A stretch of 64,000 bases of DNA, taken from Nelumbo lutea. Taxonomy: Eukaryota > Streptophyta > Magnoliopsida > Proteales > Nelumbonaceae. Below are positions 23,301 through 34,119 of the stretch, one piece after another. The notes beneath the pieces were generated by a model. It was not told the origin of the DNA and did not search any database. It saw only the letters and a program-made list of their open reading frames with translations. The stretch spans positions 21,514,934 through 21,578,933 of the forward strand of contig JAKGHH010000003.1 of assembly GCA_022828595.1 (NCBI GenBank). Direction: 5' to 3'. Every line of letters starts with the position of its first letter. Position 1 is the first letter of the stretch. Made by a program: the position numbers and the translations under genes.

Positions 23301-26300
23301 CAAGTGATTAGTATATGGTAGCAACTTTCCTTGTTAGCTTTGCATAGGGTGCACCAGTTAGGAGAGATACAAAGATTAGGTCTTCTTTTTTGCAAAACAT
23401 CCAAAGTGTTGATTTTCCCGAGGGAGACTTCCCAACAAAGGGCTCCAACTTTAGGAGGGACAGGTTTGGACCAAACTTCCTTGTTATGAAAAGGTTGAGG
23501 CAATGGAGAGGAGCACAAGGAAGCAAAGAAGGAGGCACAAGAAAAGGAACCTGAAGGTAATGGCTTCCACATATGGGAGTCTACAGAAGGAGGGTCCAAG
23601 CAAACAAAATCAATAGTTTTGAGGAGCAAAGCAGCCTGGTCAAGCTCATAATCTCTCAAACCTCTTCTAAAACCCAGATTCCAGTTTATGCCAGAAGAAA
23701 AGGATGATGATACAAACCTTTGAATTGGCCCATTTTTAAAACACGAGATGGAATACAAGGAGGGAAAGAGGTCCTTGAGGGCACAATCACCAATCCAAAC
23801 ATCCTCCCAAAACAAAACCCTATCTCCAATACTAACATCGTACCTGGTCAGGTTTAGGAAAACGGGAAGAATACTATGAATAGCCTCCCATGGGGATTTC
23901 AGCGTAGCACGCCGAGATACACTAGCATCCCATCCATTGTCTGCAACACCATGCACACTCCTTACTACTTTATGCCAAAGTCTCTCCCTTTCTAGAGGCC
24001 ACCTCCATAGTCATTTACCTAATAATGTTGTATTTTTCTTCCTTAGATTGCCTAATCCCAATCCCCCCTGCTCTTTCCTCCTACACACTATTTCCCACCT
24101 AACCACATGATCCTTCCTCCCTTCCCCTGACCCCCACAAGAAATCCCTTATGACTTTCTCTACCTTCAAAATCACCTTTTGTGGCATTCTAAAAGACAGA
24201 TAGAAGGTAAGTTGGCAAGTTCGCAAGAGTAGCTCTACTTAAAGTGATCTGACCTCCAAGGGAAATGTAGTTTCTCTTCCAAACTGCCAACTTCTTTGTG
24301 CATTTTTCTACGATCGAATTCCGAAATCTTCCTTCTCTCGGATTATCTCCTAGAGGCATACCCAAGTACTTCAAGGGCCAACTAGATGTAAGGCAACCTA
24401 AGGACTTTGCTACCTTACTCAATTCCTCCATCTCCAAATTTACCCCCACTACACAACTCTTTTCAAAATTGACCTTCATCTTTGACACGCATTCAAACAA
24501 CTTTATTACTCCTTTCAAGTTTCTAGCCTTTGAGGGATCTCCAGTCTCACAAAAAATGATTGTGTCATCGCAAATTGCAAGTGTGACACCACAATACCCT
24601 CTCTTCCTACCCTCCATCCTCTAAACATATCAACCCATCAGCTCTCAAAATGAGCCTACTAAATACATCGGATACCAAGGTGAAAAGGAAAGGAGAAAGA
24701 GGATCCCCTTGTCTCAACCCTCTAGAGGCTGGAAAGAAGTCTCTATCCACTCTGTTAACTAAAACTGAAAAATGGCAAGTTTTTAAACAAGCCCCAATCC
24801 AACCACACCATTTCTCTCCAAACCCAAAATTCCTCAGGGCTTCCAACAAAAAAGACCTATTGACCATGTCATATGCTTTTTCCAAGTCCAGTTTACATAC
24901 AAAACCTTTCTTCTCCCTTCTCTTGAAGTCCTTCACACATTCATTTGCTATCAAGATTTGATCTATGATCTGTCTACTTTGAATAAAGGCCCCTTGTGAT
25001 TGGCTTATTAAAGTTGGCAGGGCTGATTTTAACCTTAACGACAACACTTTGGCCAAAATTTTATAAATGCTAGTCACTAGACTGATGGGTCTAAAGTCTT
25101 TTGGTTGAACAACCTCTCCCTTTTTAGGGATCAAAGCTAGGAAGGTGGAGTTGATCCCTGGACTTATAAAGTGAGTCTCCGCAAACTCTTCAAATACTGC
25201 CAACAGATCTAACTTGATGATATCCCAACAATACTGAATGAAAGCTATAGTGAAACCGTCAGGTCCAGGAGTTTTAGATCTATCCATTGAAAACACGACT
25301 CCCTTTATTTCTTCCAATTCAAACTCCTTTTCCAACTGATTTGCCACCTGTAAGTCCAATCTAGGCCACTCTAACCCATCCACTCTAAGCCTCACATCCC
25401 CCTGTCTTTTGTAAATTGCCTTGAAATGATTCGTGAAAACATTAGCAATCTCCTCTTGATCATCCACTACTTCGCCATTAATCTCTAACTTTTCCACGAA
25501 GTTTTTTCTCCTTCTTCCATTAGCGATTGCGTGGAAAAATTTAGTATTACCATTCCCTTCCTTAATCCATTGATGCCTCGATTTTTGTCTCCAACACATC
25601 TCTCCCCTTGGCACTATCTCTTCCAATTCCTTCTTCTGAGAGAGAGTTGTGTCCTTCTTTTTCATCCAAAAGTTCAATCTGGGAAATAACACTTAATTTC
25701 TTCTCCTTCACTCTCCCGAAATGCTCCCTATTCCACTTTTTAATTTTACATTTTAGCCTTTGAATTTTCCTATGAAATTTGACACCCCTCCCAAGGGTAC
25801 CCACCACTTCTTCACTCCACCACTCTTTGACCTTTGAGTAAAGTCTGGATGTGTTAACCACATATTTTCAAATCTGAAAGGTTTAGGCCCACCTAGGAAA
25901 TTCCTAGTTCCAATGCTTATCGGCCAATGGTCTGAAGTGACTCTTGGCAAGGCCCTAGCTGATAGACCTAACCAATGCTCTCCCCAATCTGAACTAAAGA
26001 TGAACCTATCCAACTTAGAGCATCTCGGGTTAGATTGTAGGTTGGACCAAGTGAAGACAGCTTGTTGGAGGGGGGTTTCTAACAAACCACACTCATTAAT
26101 AAACTCATTGAATTTCCTCATGCTAATTGTGATCGCTTGATTGGGGTTATTGGTCTCATTTGTAAACCTAATCGCATTAAAATCCCCACCTGAACACCAC
26201 GGACCCTCCCACAAACCCCTTATATCATAGAGCTCTTCCGACATTTCGCCTCTCTCTCCATATCTATTCGGGCCATAGACATTCGTCATTACCCAGGTAA

Positions 26301-29300
26301 ACTCTTCTCCCACACCCTTAAATTTCAAAGAAATCGTAAACCGACCTATTAGCTCTTCCATTGGCTCCACTACCTCTTTCCTCCACAAAGTCAAAAACAT
26401 ATATACTAAAAAATTAAAATATAAAAAGCGAATTTACCCCATTTTTAATCCACATTTACCATATATGCAGTGTACGTGACTTTTTTTTGATAAATAAAGG
26501 ATTATAAAAGAGGGTTTAGGTTCCCTCAACAGAACATTTACAAGTGTGTGAAGCAAAAGGATGGATGGAAGATAAAGAATTAACTAATATCACAACATCA
26601 AAACTATTATCAAAAAATAATCTCCCCCAGTATGAACAAAAATGCTGACATTAAAAATGGAGAAAACTCTTATGGCAACAGGCCACCTGATATAGTCTTC
26701 TCAATCCTTCCAAAGGCTGCCTCCACAGGCTGTGCCAAGTTTTTAAAACCCTGCTATTGTACTTTTAAAGACACCAATAGACTTCAAGGGACATTAATTT
26801 CCAAACGAGATTTTGCCTCTAGAGATGAAACCTTGACTTGCCCAAGCAAATGCCAAACATTGAATACTACCAGGAAGCACTCAACACCTATTAAACTGGT
26901 TCACAAAGTGGGTCCATACCCTGTTGGATACTGGGCACACCAATAGCAGGGCTGAATGAGTTTAGAATCATTATAACAAATGCCACAAGCTGCATCCATC
27001 TGCAATCCTCACTCAACCAGCAATTCCCTAGTGGGGATCCTCCCCAATATTGGCTGTCCAAAAACAGAAAATCATCTTGACTCGGCCCTAGAAGTCCAAA
27101 TCCATTTCCATAGAACTGTTTCTGCCTCCTAAATTAAAAAGAGATTTTATAGGTCTTGGCAGAAAAGATGCCTGATCCATCAGCTTCCCATCACCATTTG
27201 TCACTTAGTGCTGGATTAGGAGAGTGATTAGACAATAGTTCTAAGCATTTGGAGCAGACCAGCAGACTCCCGATCCTGAAATTCCTACACAGCATTGGTG
27301 ACCATTCTGGCCTGTTCCCCAAGATTTCATAAGAATTCCTAACAGAGGCATCCTTGTCCAGTATATAGTGTATACAACTTGTATATCAGAACTGCAAGAT
27401 TATATATTTAATTTTGACTAGAAAGTCAATTAACTCTTATATAATGGCCCCTTAACCTACATATGATAGAAAATAAACTCGCAAGTTTTCTGAGTAGGTA
27501 TTAAGTAACCTAAATAATTTTTTTTTTCAATAAATAATTTAAGATTTCATTAAGAAAAGAGCTGGAAGTTTGTATTTCCATCTCTAAATAAATTTTATTC
27601 TCACAAGGGTTTTAAAACAGTTGTCCCTTGAAAAGAAAAATTAAAAAGAAGCAAGGGATTTTTTTTTTATTTTTTATTTTTGATGAATAAAAGAAGAAGC
27701 AAGGGAATGATAAAGTAGAGAGCTATATTTTGATTGAATACCGATAAAAAAACTATATCCTCATTAAGCTAATTTGAATCTTGTGAATAATATAATTCGA
27801 AATATCCATAATTGATTTAAAAGATTTAAACAGCAAATTAAAACTCTTTTAAAAGAAAAGGATTAATATGTAATGGTCTGACTGAAACCCTGGTTTGGAT
27901 TGTGAATTGTATTGTAATTTGTGAAATTTTGACAATTATGCAGTACAGTTTTAAGCTTGCAGTCAAAGTGGCAATGTATGAATTTGGGGCCAAAATGTAA
28001 ATGAAGAATAAGGATAGAACTCCCTTTACTGATAGGAGGGTTCACAACTAGTGGCCAGAAAGCCTTCTCTTCTTTATTTTTGTTTCAATAGATAGCCTTC
28101 TCCTCTTCTTTATTCGTTCTTGTTATTCCTTCAGTGAAACTTTGGTAGGAAGTTTGATGACCCAAGCTTATCGTCAAATTTCCTGCTCTTATCCCCTGTT
28201 ACCGGACCTTTTCTATATTCTGGGTTCACCCCCAATTAATATTAGAGCAAGTTTCTAGGACCCAACTTACCCTGAGGAACTGCCCTGCTGGATTGAGATA
28301 GCCTATTTATAGGCCATTCTTTTAAAATGCTACATACTCGTAAGGTTTATGCTTTTAATTTGAGGCATGAAAGCGATCCACATGTCACATGTTATATGTT
28401 ACATTCTTTTTTTGGGTCTTTCAAAGGTCAGCTCCCTATATGCCTCCAGAAATGAGAAAGAACATAACTCTAATTCTGCCAATCCTGATTGAAATTTGAC
28501 CACAAATACGATATACTTGTTCTTAAGTTCCTGACCTATTTAGTGGTCTTCATTGCAATCACAATGTAATGAACTCGTAAGTAATCAAATTAATATTCTT
28601 ACATCACTGTGCAGCATGTCCTAGCAGCAGACAGCAGACTGTAACCCTTTGATCATAAAACACAGGAAATAAACAATAATATCACTGAAAACTGAACTGT
28701 TAGTCTCGTTGTGCAGAGACCTAAACAATAAGGAATCACGGATTGAAACAGTTTAGCTACGAGTTTCAAATGCTGTCGCACAAAGTGGTATGGAAGCAAA
28801 ACTGGGAAATTTGCTCATATAATTTTTTAACTAAATATAATACCAAAATAGCAGCAGGACTGGCCATTCAATTAGTGGTTAATTGAGTGGATTTGGCCAC
28901 AATTGAGCATTACAAATTGTCAACCAAGTTGTTAAAGATTCTTCACTGCCATTTCATGTTTATTTCTCAGGCAGTTAGGTTGACAAAAATTCATTCCATT
29001 TTTTTTTAACCAAACAGGGACGTGGACCCCCTCCTGGTTCTGCTGCTGCTGCTGCATATGGTGGAGGCCCACCTGGTCCTACTGCACGTGCTGGATATGA
29101 GGCATCCAGAGGGCCTAGCTATGATGCCAATAGAGGGCCTGGTTATGATTCAAATAGAGGCCCTGGATACGATGCACCAAGAGGAGGTTCAGGGTACGAT
29201 GCACCGAGAGGTCCCGGATATGATGCACCAAGAGGAGGTTCAGGGTATGATGCACCAAGAGGAGGTTCAGGATACGATGCAACAAGAAACGCTGGTTATG

Positions 29301-29443
29301 AAGCACAACCCAGAGGTGCAGCTGGATCCCAGGGACAGGTACAATCTGCAAATAATCTACCTTATGGCTCAGCAACCCCTCCTGCTCGTGCTGGTGGCGG
29401 GGGATATGATGCCCCTCGTGGTGGGAATCCTGTTAGGCGATGA
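20393..29443 (+). CDS. FLX-like (FLL2-type) coiled-coil protein, four coding exons
   Basis: Exons: 20393-20952, 21046-21191, 21272-21402, 29018-29443. All phases agree and the sum is 1263 nt (420 residues). The N terminus is Pro/Gly-rich (residues 10-50, [16 protein letters not shown]). A long coiled coil follows (about 50-250, with [20 protein letters not shown] and VEKLRAEL), containing the family block [18 protein letters not shown]. The C-terminal 140 residues are low complexity, with [13 protein letters not shown] repeats. In Arabidopsis, FLX promotes FRIGIDA-dependent FLC expression, and FLL2 promotes phase separation of FCA-containing RNA 3'-processing bodies. The ortholog number is inferred from the neighbouring gene. 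The third intron is 7.6 kb and carries a LINE. The start codon is the first in frame after the presumed 5'UTR acceptor. Confidence 0.9.
21639..21944. repeat. tandem duplication of about 150 bp in FLX-like intron 3
   Basis: Two copies, about 21639-21790 and 21798-21944, share TTTTCAGCATCATAGAAGCT, ATAATCTTCTACTTGTGAAA and CACTACATG.CAAAATGGGG. They differ by small indels. Confidence 0.85.
22478..26392 (-). mobile_element. L1-type LINE, 3.9 kb, antisense in FLX-like intron 3
   Basis: The 14-base AAAAACATATATAC at 22464-22477 and 26393-26406 is a perfect target-site duplication. On the minus strand, in order: an endonuclease part (26392-25850, [30 protein letters not shown]), reverse transcriptase (25692-24189, [36 protein letters not shown]), the zinc-binding region (23956-23075) and RNase H (23035-22560, [30 protein letters not shown]). 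ORF1 and the start of the endonuclease are missing (5' truncation). Frame breaks near 24610, 24010 and 23075 make it inactive, and the catalytic box reads ICDD where FADD or YADD is usual. Confidence 0.93.
26403..29017. other. rest of FLX-like intron 3
   Basis: A T-tract at 26482-26489 is followed by TGATAAATAAAGGATTATAAAAG, the look of a minus-strand retroposon 3' end. The following 0.9 kb, to about 27370, has no frame I can assign. From 27400 to 29017 I see only AT-rich intron sequence, ending in the acceptor AACAG before 29018. Confidence 0.5.
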
Positions 29444-30104
29444 GTTTGTGCTGTCATCATTTATAGTCCGGTGCTCTTAAAAACTGCTTTACTAAGTGGG
29501 CTATTGGAGAGATTCTGTTTACATGATGTTTTTTTTTTTTTTTGGTCTCGTACTTCATTTCCTTTTAACTCAAGACATGTGTTGTTGATGATTGGAAACT
29601 CCACATTTACAGGGCAATCTGTGAACTGAGTGTAGGCATGCTTGTCTGGAGGAGCATGATATTAATGAAATTGGGGAGTTCCTCAGGGGGGGTGGTTCTT
29701 TTCATTCCTGCTATGCATTTTTCTTGTTCTGAACAACCCTCTTTTTCTTACTATAGCAGGTGAATGGATCCTGATTTGTCTTTTTGTGATAAAATGGATT
29801 GGTAAGACGTAAGCCCTTATAGGTGTGATAAGGCGTGGTTGAACGCTTATTATTATAGCAGTTGTTTGCTAATAAACAAAAAACAACTGCCACATGAATC
29901 TTGTTGGTTTTTATTTGTTTTTTAATTTCTACGTCAGAAAAAAAAAACAAAAAATATATCTTCAAATGTAACAAATAACAAGTTTGGTTTTATTTCAAAG
30001 AAACAACACATTTTTTAAACCATAAAAAGTAGTGGTTATTAAAATAAAAACAATTTTTGTAGTATAAAGATTATATGACTATGGAATTTGTTTAATTAAT
30101 TAGG

Positions 30105-30200
30105 CTTAATTTGGAAGGAGTACAAATACAAATATGTACAATACAATTTCGTACAAAATATAAGATTTTGCTCTATACATATTTGTATTTGTAAAGCATG
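30105..30200. mobile_element. short MITE copy (AAGGAGTACAAATA family)
   Basis: TTTGGAAGGAGTACAAATAC at the left and ATATTTGTATTTGTA at the right match the family described at 13800-13968. The right end is incomplete. Confidence 0.5.
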
Positions 30201-30329
30201 CTCTCTTAAGGTACGCCCTCCAAAAGTGGCCACATGTCCCAAAATGATACTATCATACAGTACACACTGATATGTTTGTATGCTTTGAACTCGGCCTACA
30301 AATTTCATGTCATACGTAGTCCATGTATT

Positions 30330-30727
30330 TAGGGGTGTCAGTCGTATTCAAAAATCTGATTTTGAATTTGAGGTTTGACATAATTGAATAAAATTCGGAT
30401 AATTTATTCATATCGAATAGTTAATCAGATTAGATTCGATTGATTATTTAATTCTTATAATATATATATATATATATATATATTTTATATGGTTTATATG
30501 TATAATAATTAAATTATATATTTTTATACTTAATATAAATAAAATATTTATTTTATATATTTATTAACTGCCTAAAATAATTAATTGGTCGAATTTGAAT
30601 CGAATCAAATATTCAAATATTTAATTAAATTTGTATATATTGAGTTAAATTTAGATAGTGAATTTTCTAATTGGATTCGAATTTGAATAGTCTGATTCAA
30701 TTTGAATTCAATCTGATTACATCTCTA
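30330..30727. mobile_element. hAT-type MITE with perfect 8-bp target duplication
   Basis: The left end TAGGGGTGTCAGTC and the right end (inverted TAGAGATGTAATC) bound an AT-rich interior with a TA run at 30461-30484. CATGTATT occurs at 30322-30329 and again at 30728-30735, an exact 8-bp duplication. Confidence 0.88.
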
Positions 30728-31350
30728 CATGTATTCTCCAGAGCTTGTGTTCGGAATGCAGAATTCATGGTCAAAATGATATATTGAGAGAGTAGATTAA
30801 ATGAAACTTTTTTTTTATTCTGACCTCTTGTTAGGAGACATGACATATCATAAGTTATTAAGTGAAACGACCTAAATCATTGAATTCTAAGTATTCATCT
30901 TATTACTAATCCAGAACACCGATACAATAGAACTGTATTGATATTTTGAACTTAAATTAATTGAAAATTTAGCTAAATTGGCTCATTTGACTTAGAGCAC
31001 TCTAGATAAATTATTCAAAGAGGCCGAAGTGGATGATCCTTCGAATGAATGATAAGCAGCAGATTTGGGCTCTATACATTTTCCCACAAAATATAGCTTA
31101 TAATTATAGCCTGTTCATGAAGAATTCAGATTTCCTACCCACACCTACCCATATGATATTTACAGCTGTACATCGAGAATATTTCCCATGACATGCAAAT
31201 AGGGGAGATGTTCTCAATGTGCAAATGTAATGAGGCGTGGGTAGGATGTAGGAGATTTGAACTTTATGTGAGGGCCCACCTTGAAGACTAGATGATGTTG
31301 CATTTTATCCCCTCCCAAATGGCAGGGAAAGGGTTTTATTCCATGATTTG

Positions 31351-32412
31351 GCTCCATTTGGTTTGCAAGAAAGGATGGGAAAAGAGAAATATTCCTAAAT
31401 GTTTTTTTTTTCCCTCATATTTGATTGTTGGGATACAATGGATTGAGATGAGAAAAGAGTGAGATACAGGATCCCGAAAACAAGTGAGTGAGATCCCATC
31501 AAAATAGTGCGACCTTGGTGCGAAAGGAAAAAAGTGAGATGTGTCTAAGAAAAATTATCTGGCTTTGTCAGACCAGAAACAAGATAGTCTCTTGTCCCTT
31601 CCACCCAGCGTCCCAACGGTCATATCTTTGACGGTTTCTCTGATGATCTCGAGCAAAGGTGAGACCTGATTTATCTCTTGCAATGCAAGCCATCAACCAT
31701 TTTCACTATGTGGCAATCTCTGCAATGACTGAACCTGTTCTTCACTAGTTCCTACAGAGAAAAACTCCATTCTTTTTGTGCAGTCAAGACTTGCATTTTG
31801 TTTTCTTTTTCCTGTGTTCATATTCTAACCTAACGATGGAAATCCTCATTGCATCTATCGCTACTTTATTCTCTCAAAATCTTGCATGTATTTGTTTACC
31901 ATTAGATCTATATTTTATTTATTTATTTATTTTGAGATCACTTGGTCATTTCTAACCCAACGACTTGGTTATTTCGATTGCATCTATTAGCAAAAAAACT
32001 AGATCTAACCCTCTTGAATATTGCGTTTTATTTGTTAGTCAGATCATTTTTATTAGAGTTCTTATTACTTTGTTCTTCTATGGCATTTGAGTGATAGTGC
32101 ATTGAATTAAAAAAAAAAAAGGCTAAGTTTCTTTTGCAAATAAAGTAGATTGGTAGTTAGTTTAAGGGCAGGATTATTTAAAAAAAAAAGTGGCCAAAGA
32201 GGGAGAAGGGTGTTTATCCAACCCAAGTTTCTCATCATTCCAACAACAAATTGATATTTCTACAAATTAAGAGGAAGAAATATGAAGGGGTGCAAGAAAT
32301 TTAGTTTAGATCTAATGATTTTCCCACAAAACAAACATGGGAAAAGTAATTTTCCCTTACATAACCAAACGATGAAAAGTGAAAAGTTCACACTTTCTCA
32401 TCCCATCCCATC
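31351..32412. mobile_element. possible long MITE or non-autonomous DNA element
   Basis: CCATTTGGTTTGCAAGAAAG with GGATGGGAAAAG at the left is roughly mirrored near 32330-32400 by CATGGGAAAAGTAATTTTCC and AACCAAACGATG. No transposase frame is present. Borders and class are uncertain. Confidence 0.35.
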
Positions 32413-32516
32413 CCACCCCTTCCCTTATTAGGTGTAATTTTGGAATAAAAGACATTGTATGGATGCTCTTTTACATTTTTTGTATGGGTTTGTGGCCATT
32501 TTAGATGGAAATTAAG

Positions 32517-33264
32517 GTGGTGTTCAATAACATGTTCATATTATAGATGGAACATTTCGGTCTATGCCACAGGATGAATTCCCCGTTCGGTTCGTCGTAG
32601 ATGGGATCAATCCACACTATATTGTGGACTGTCCTCGTCCACACCCCAAAATCTCGGCCACACATCTCGTGGATGTGTCTAATCCACAACATTCTCACAC
32701 TCTATTTTAATCAATACATCTCTTCTACATTTTTTTTTCTTTTTAATTTTTATATTTTAAAACAATGTTTTTTTAATTTATCAAAAAAAAGATTTTATAA
32801 TTTTAATTATAGCACAACCTAACAATACTCCTTCTCCACTCTTTATTTATTTATTTAAATATTACTTTTTTTAATGTTTTATCAATAAAATAATATTTTA
32901 ATATTTAAAATAATTTATTTATTTATTATTTTACTATCATTTTTGTTAAATTTAATATTTATTGGTTAATATTAATTTATCAATGCCTTTTCAATATATA
33001 TATCATATAAAATGCAAAAATTAGACATTTTATGATCGATTATGTAGATCATTCATAAACTGTATATGAGATACATTGAGTCAAAAAGTGTGGTGTGGAC
33101 TGGTCCATACCACACCTATAGAACAACACGTGGATGTGGACTGGTCCAATCCACAGTTCAAAATAACTATGGATTGTGGTGTAGTGTAGATTGGTCATTG
33201 TCACAAGTGTGGTGTGGACCGGTCCACACCTATCAATTTCTCATCTACACTAAAAAACACCCCT
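32517..33264. repeat. possible MITE with GGTCCACACC-type internal repeats
   Basis: GGTGTTCAATAA near the left and AAAAAACACCCC near 33257 may be degenerate inverted ends. The segment repeats GTGTGGTGTGGACTGGTCCA-like motifs at about 33090-33225 in both orientations. Class uncertain. Confidence 0.35.
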
Positions 33265-33295
33265 AAAACTTTCCTTATGGGAAGGTTGTTTAATT

Positions 33296-33832
33296 ATGTG
33301 TTTGGTCCCATTTATGTTTTTTTTATTCAACGTTTGTACTTTATTTGCTTGCAAAACTGAGAAAGATAATAATTACATCCGTTTACGTTTATTGAGTAAA
33401 CATTTATTAACGGTGCCACATAGGTAAATGCCTCATTAATTACATTTGAGAAGGTTCATTTTGAAGCTTCTTGAAACGGGTAGGCATTTTATTGGCATTT
33501 TGCTGATGTGGTGCCTAATGGTGCCTATGTCTCATAAACACCCTCATTAAATGTGTTTCTCGATTTTACAATAACACAAATACAAAACATTTATTGAATA
33601 AATGTAAATGGAACCAAACATCCTGTAGATATGCACAAAAATAGTGAAAAAATGCTTAACCATTTTGAAAGCTTTAAAAAATAATTTCCTCAATCGGTAG
33701 GTGTGTACAAAACCAAAGTTCACTTTGGCCATTCTTGATGTTTACGGAATAGCAAGAAAGGTGAACTGCTGAAGTGGTGCCCATGTGGCAGAATTTGGTG
33801 AATAAACACCGACGGAACCAAACACCCTATCA
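33296..33832. mobile_element. MITE with GTGTTTGGT ends
   Basis: The left GTGTTTGGTCCCATTTATG and the right end (inverted GGGTGTTTGGTTCCGTC) form short inverted repeats. A related sequence begins at about 57800 (GAGGGTGTTTGGTTCGG), so this is a family. Confidence 0.5.
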
Positions 33833-34119
33833 GGCGGTTGCAAACTATACAGGGGTTTACAGTACTACACGAGAAAAAGAAGAAGGTTGTTTTAGTTAAA
33901 CATGTGAAATTAGGTTATTTAAGTAAATGACTCAAAAACTAAGGAGTCAAAATAATAGATTCCCCAAATTACAGGGGTGTATGTGGAGTTTATCCAATTC
34001 CATATAACTTGCTGCGATCCGCAAATCGCACACGCAACTCGCAAAGCAAGCAAGAGACGCTTCTTCCTCCCTCAACACTCAAAAATTCAAAATTTGCACT
34101 TTCCCGGCAAACCGAAGAC

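Larger units (their letters stand above)
29444..34119. other. intergenic region between FLX-like and BRCT-RING-PHD genes
   Basis: It contains the 3'UTR of the FLX-like gene (a T-tract near 29528; AATAAAC at 29871) and then MITEs, listed separately. 30735-31340 shows nothing recognisable. 33840-34119 should hold the promoter and 5'UTR of the next gene; no clear TATA box is seen. Confidence 0.6.

Noticed and set aside
29022..29480. 152-codon Met/Leu/Asp-rich frame
   Set aside because: Out-of-frame shadow of the Gly-Tyr repeat exon of the FLX-like gene.
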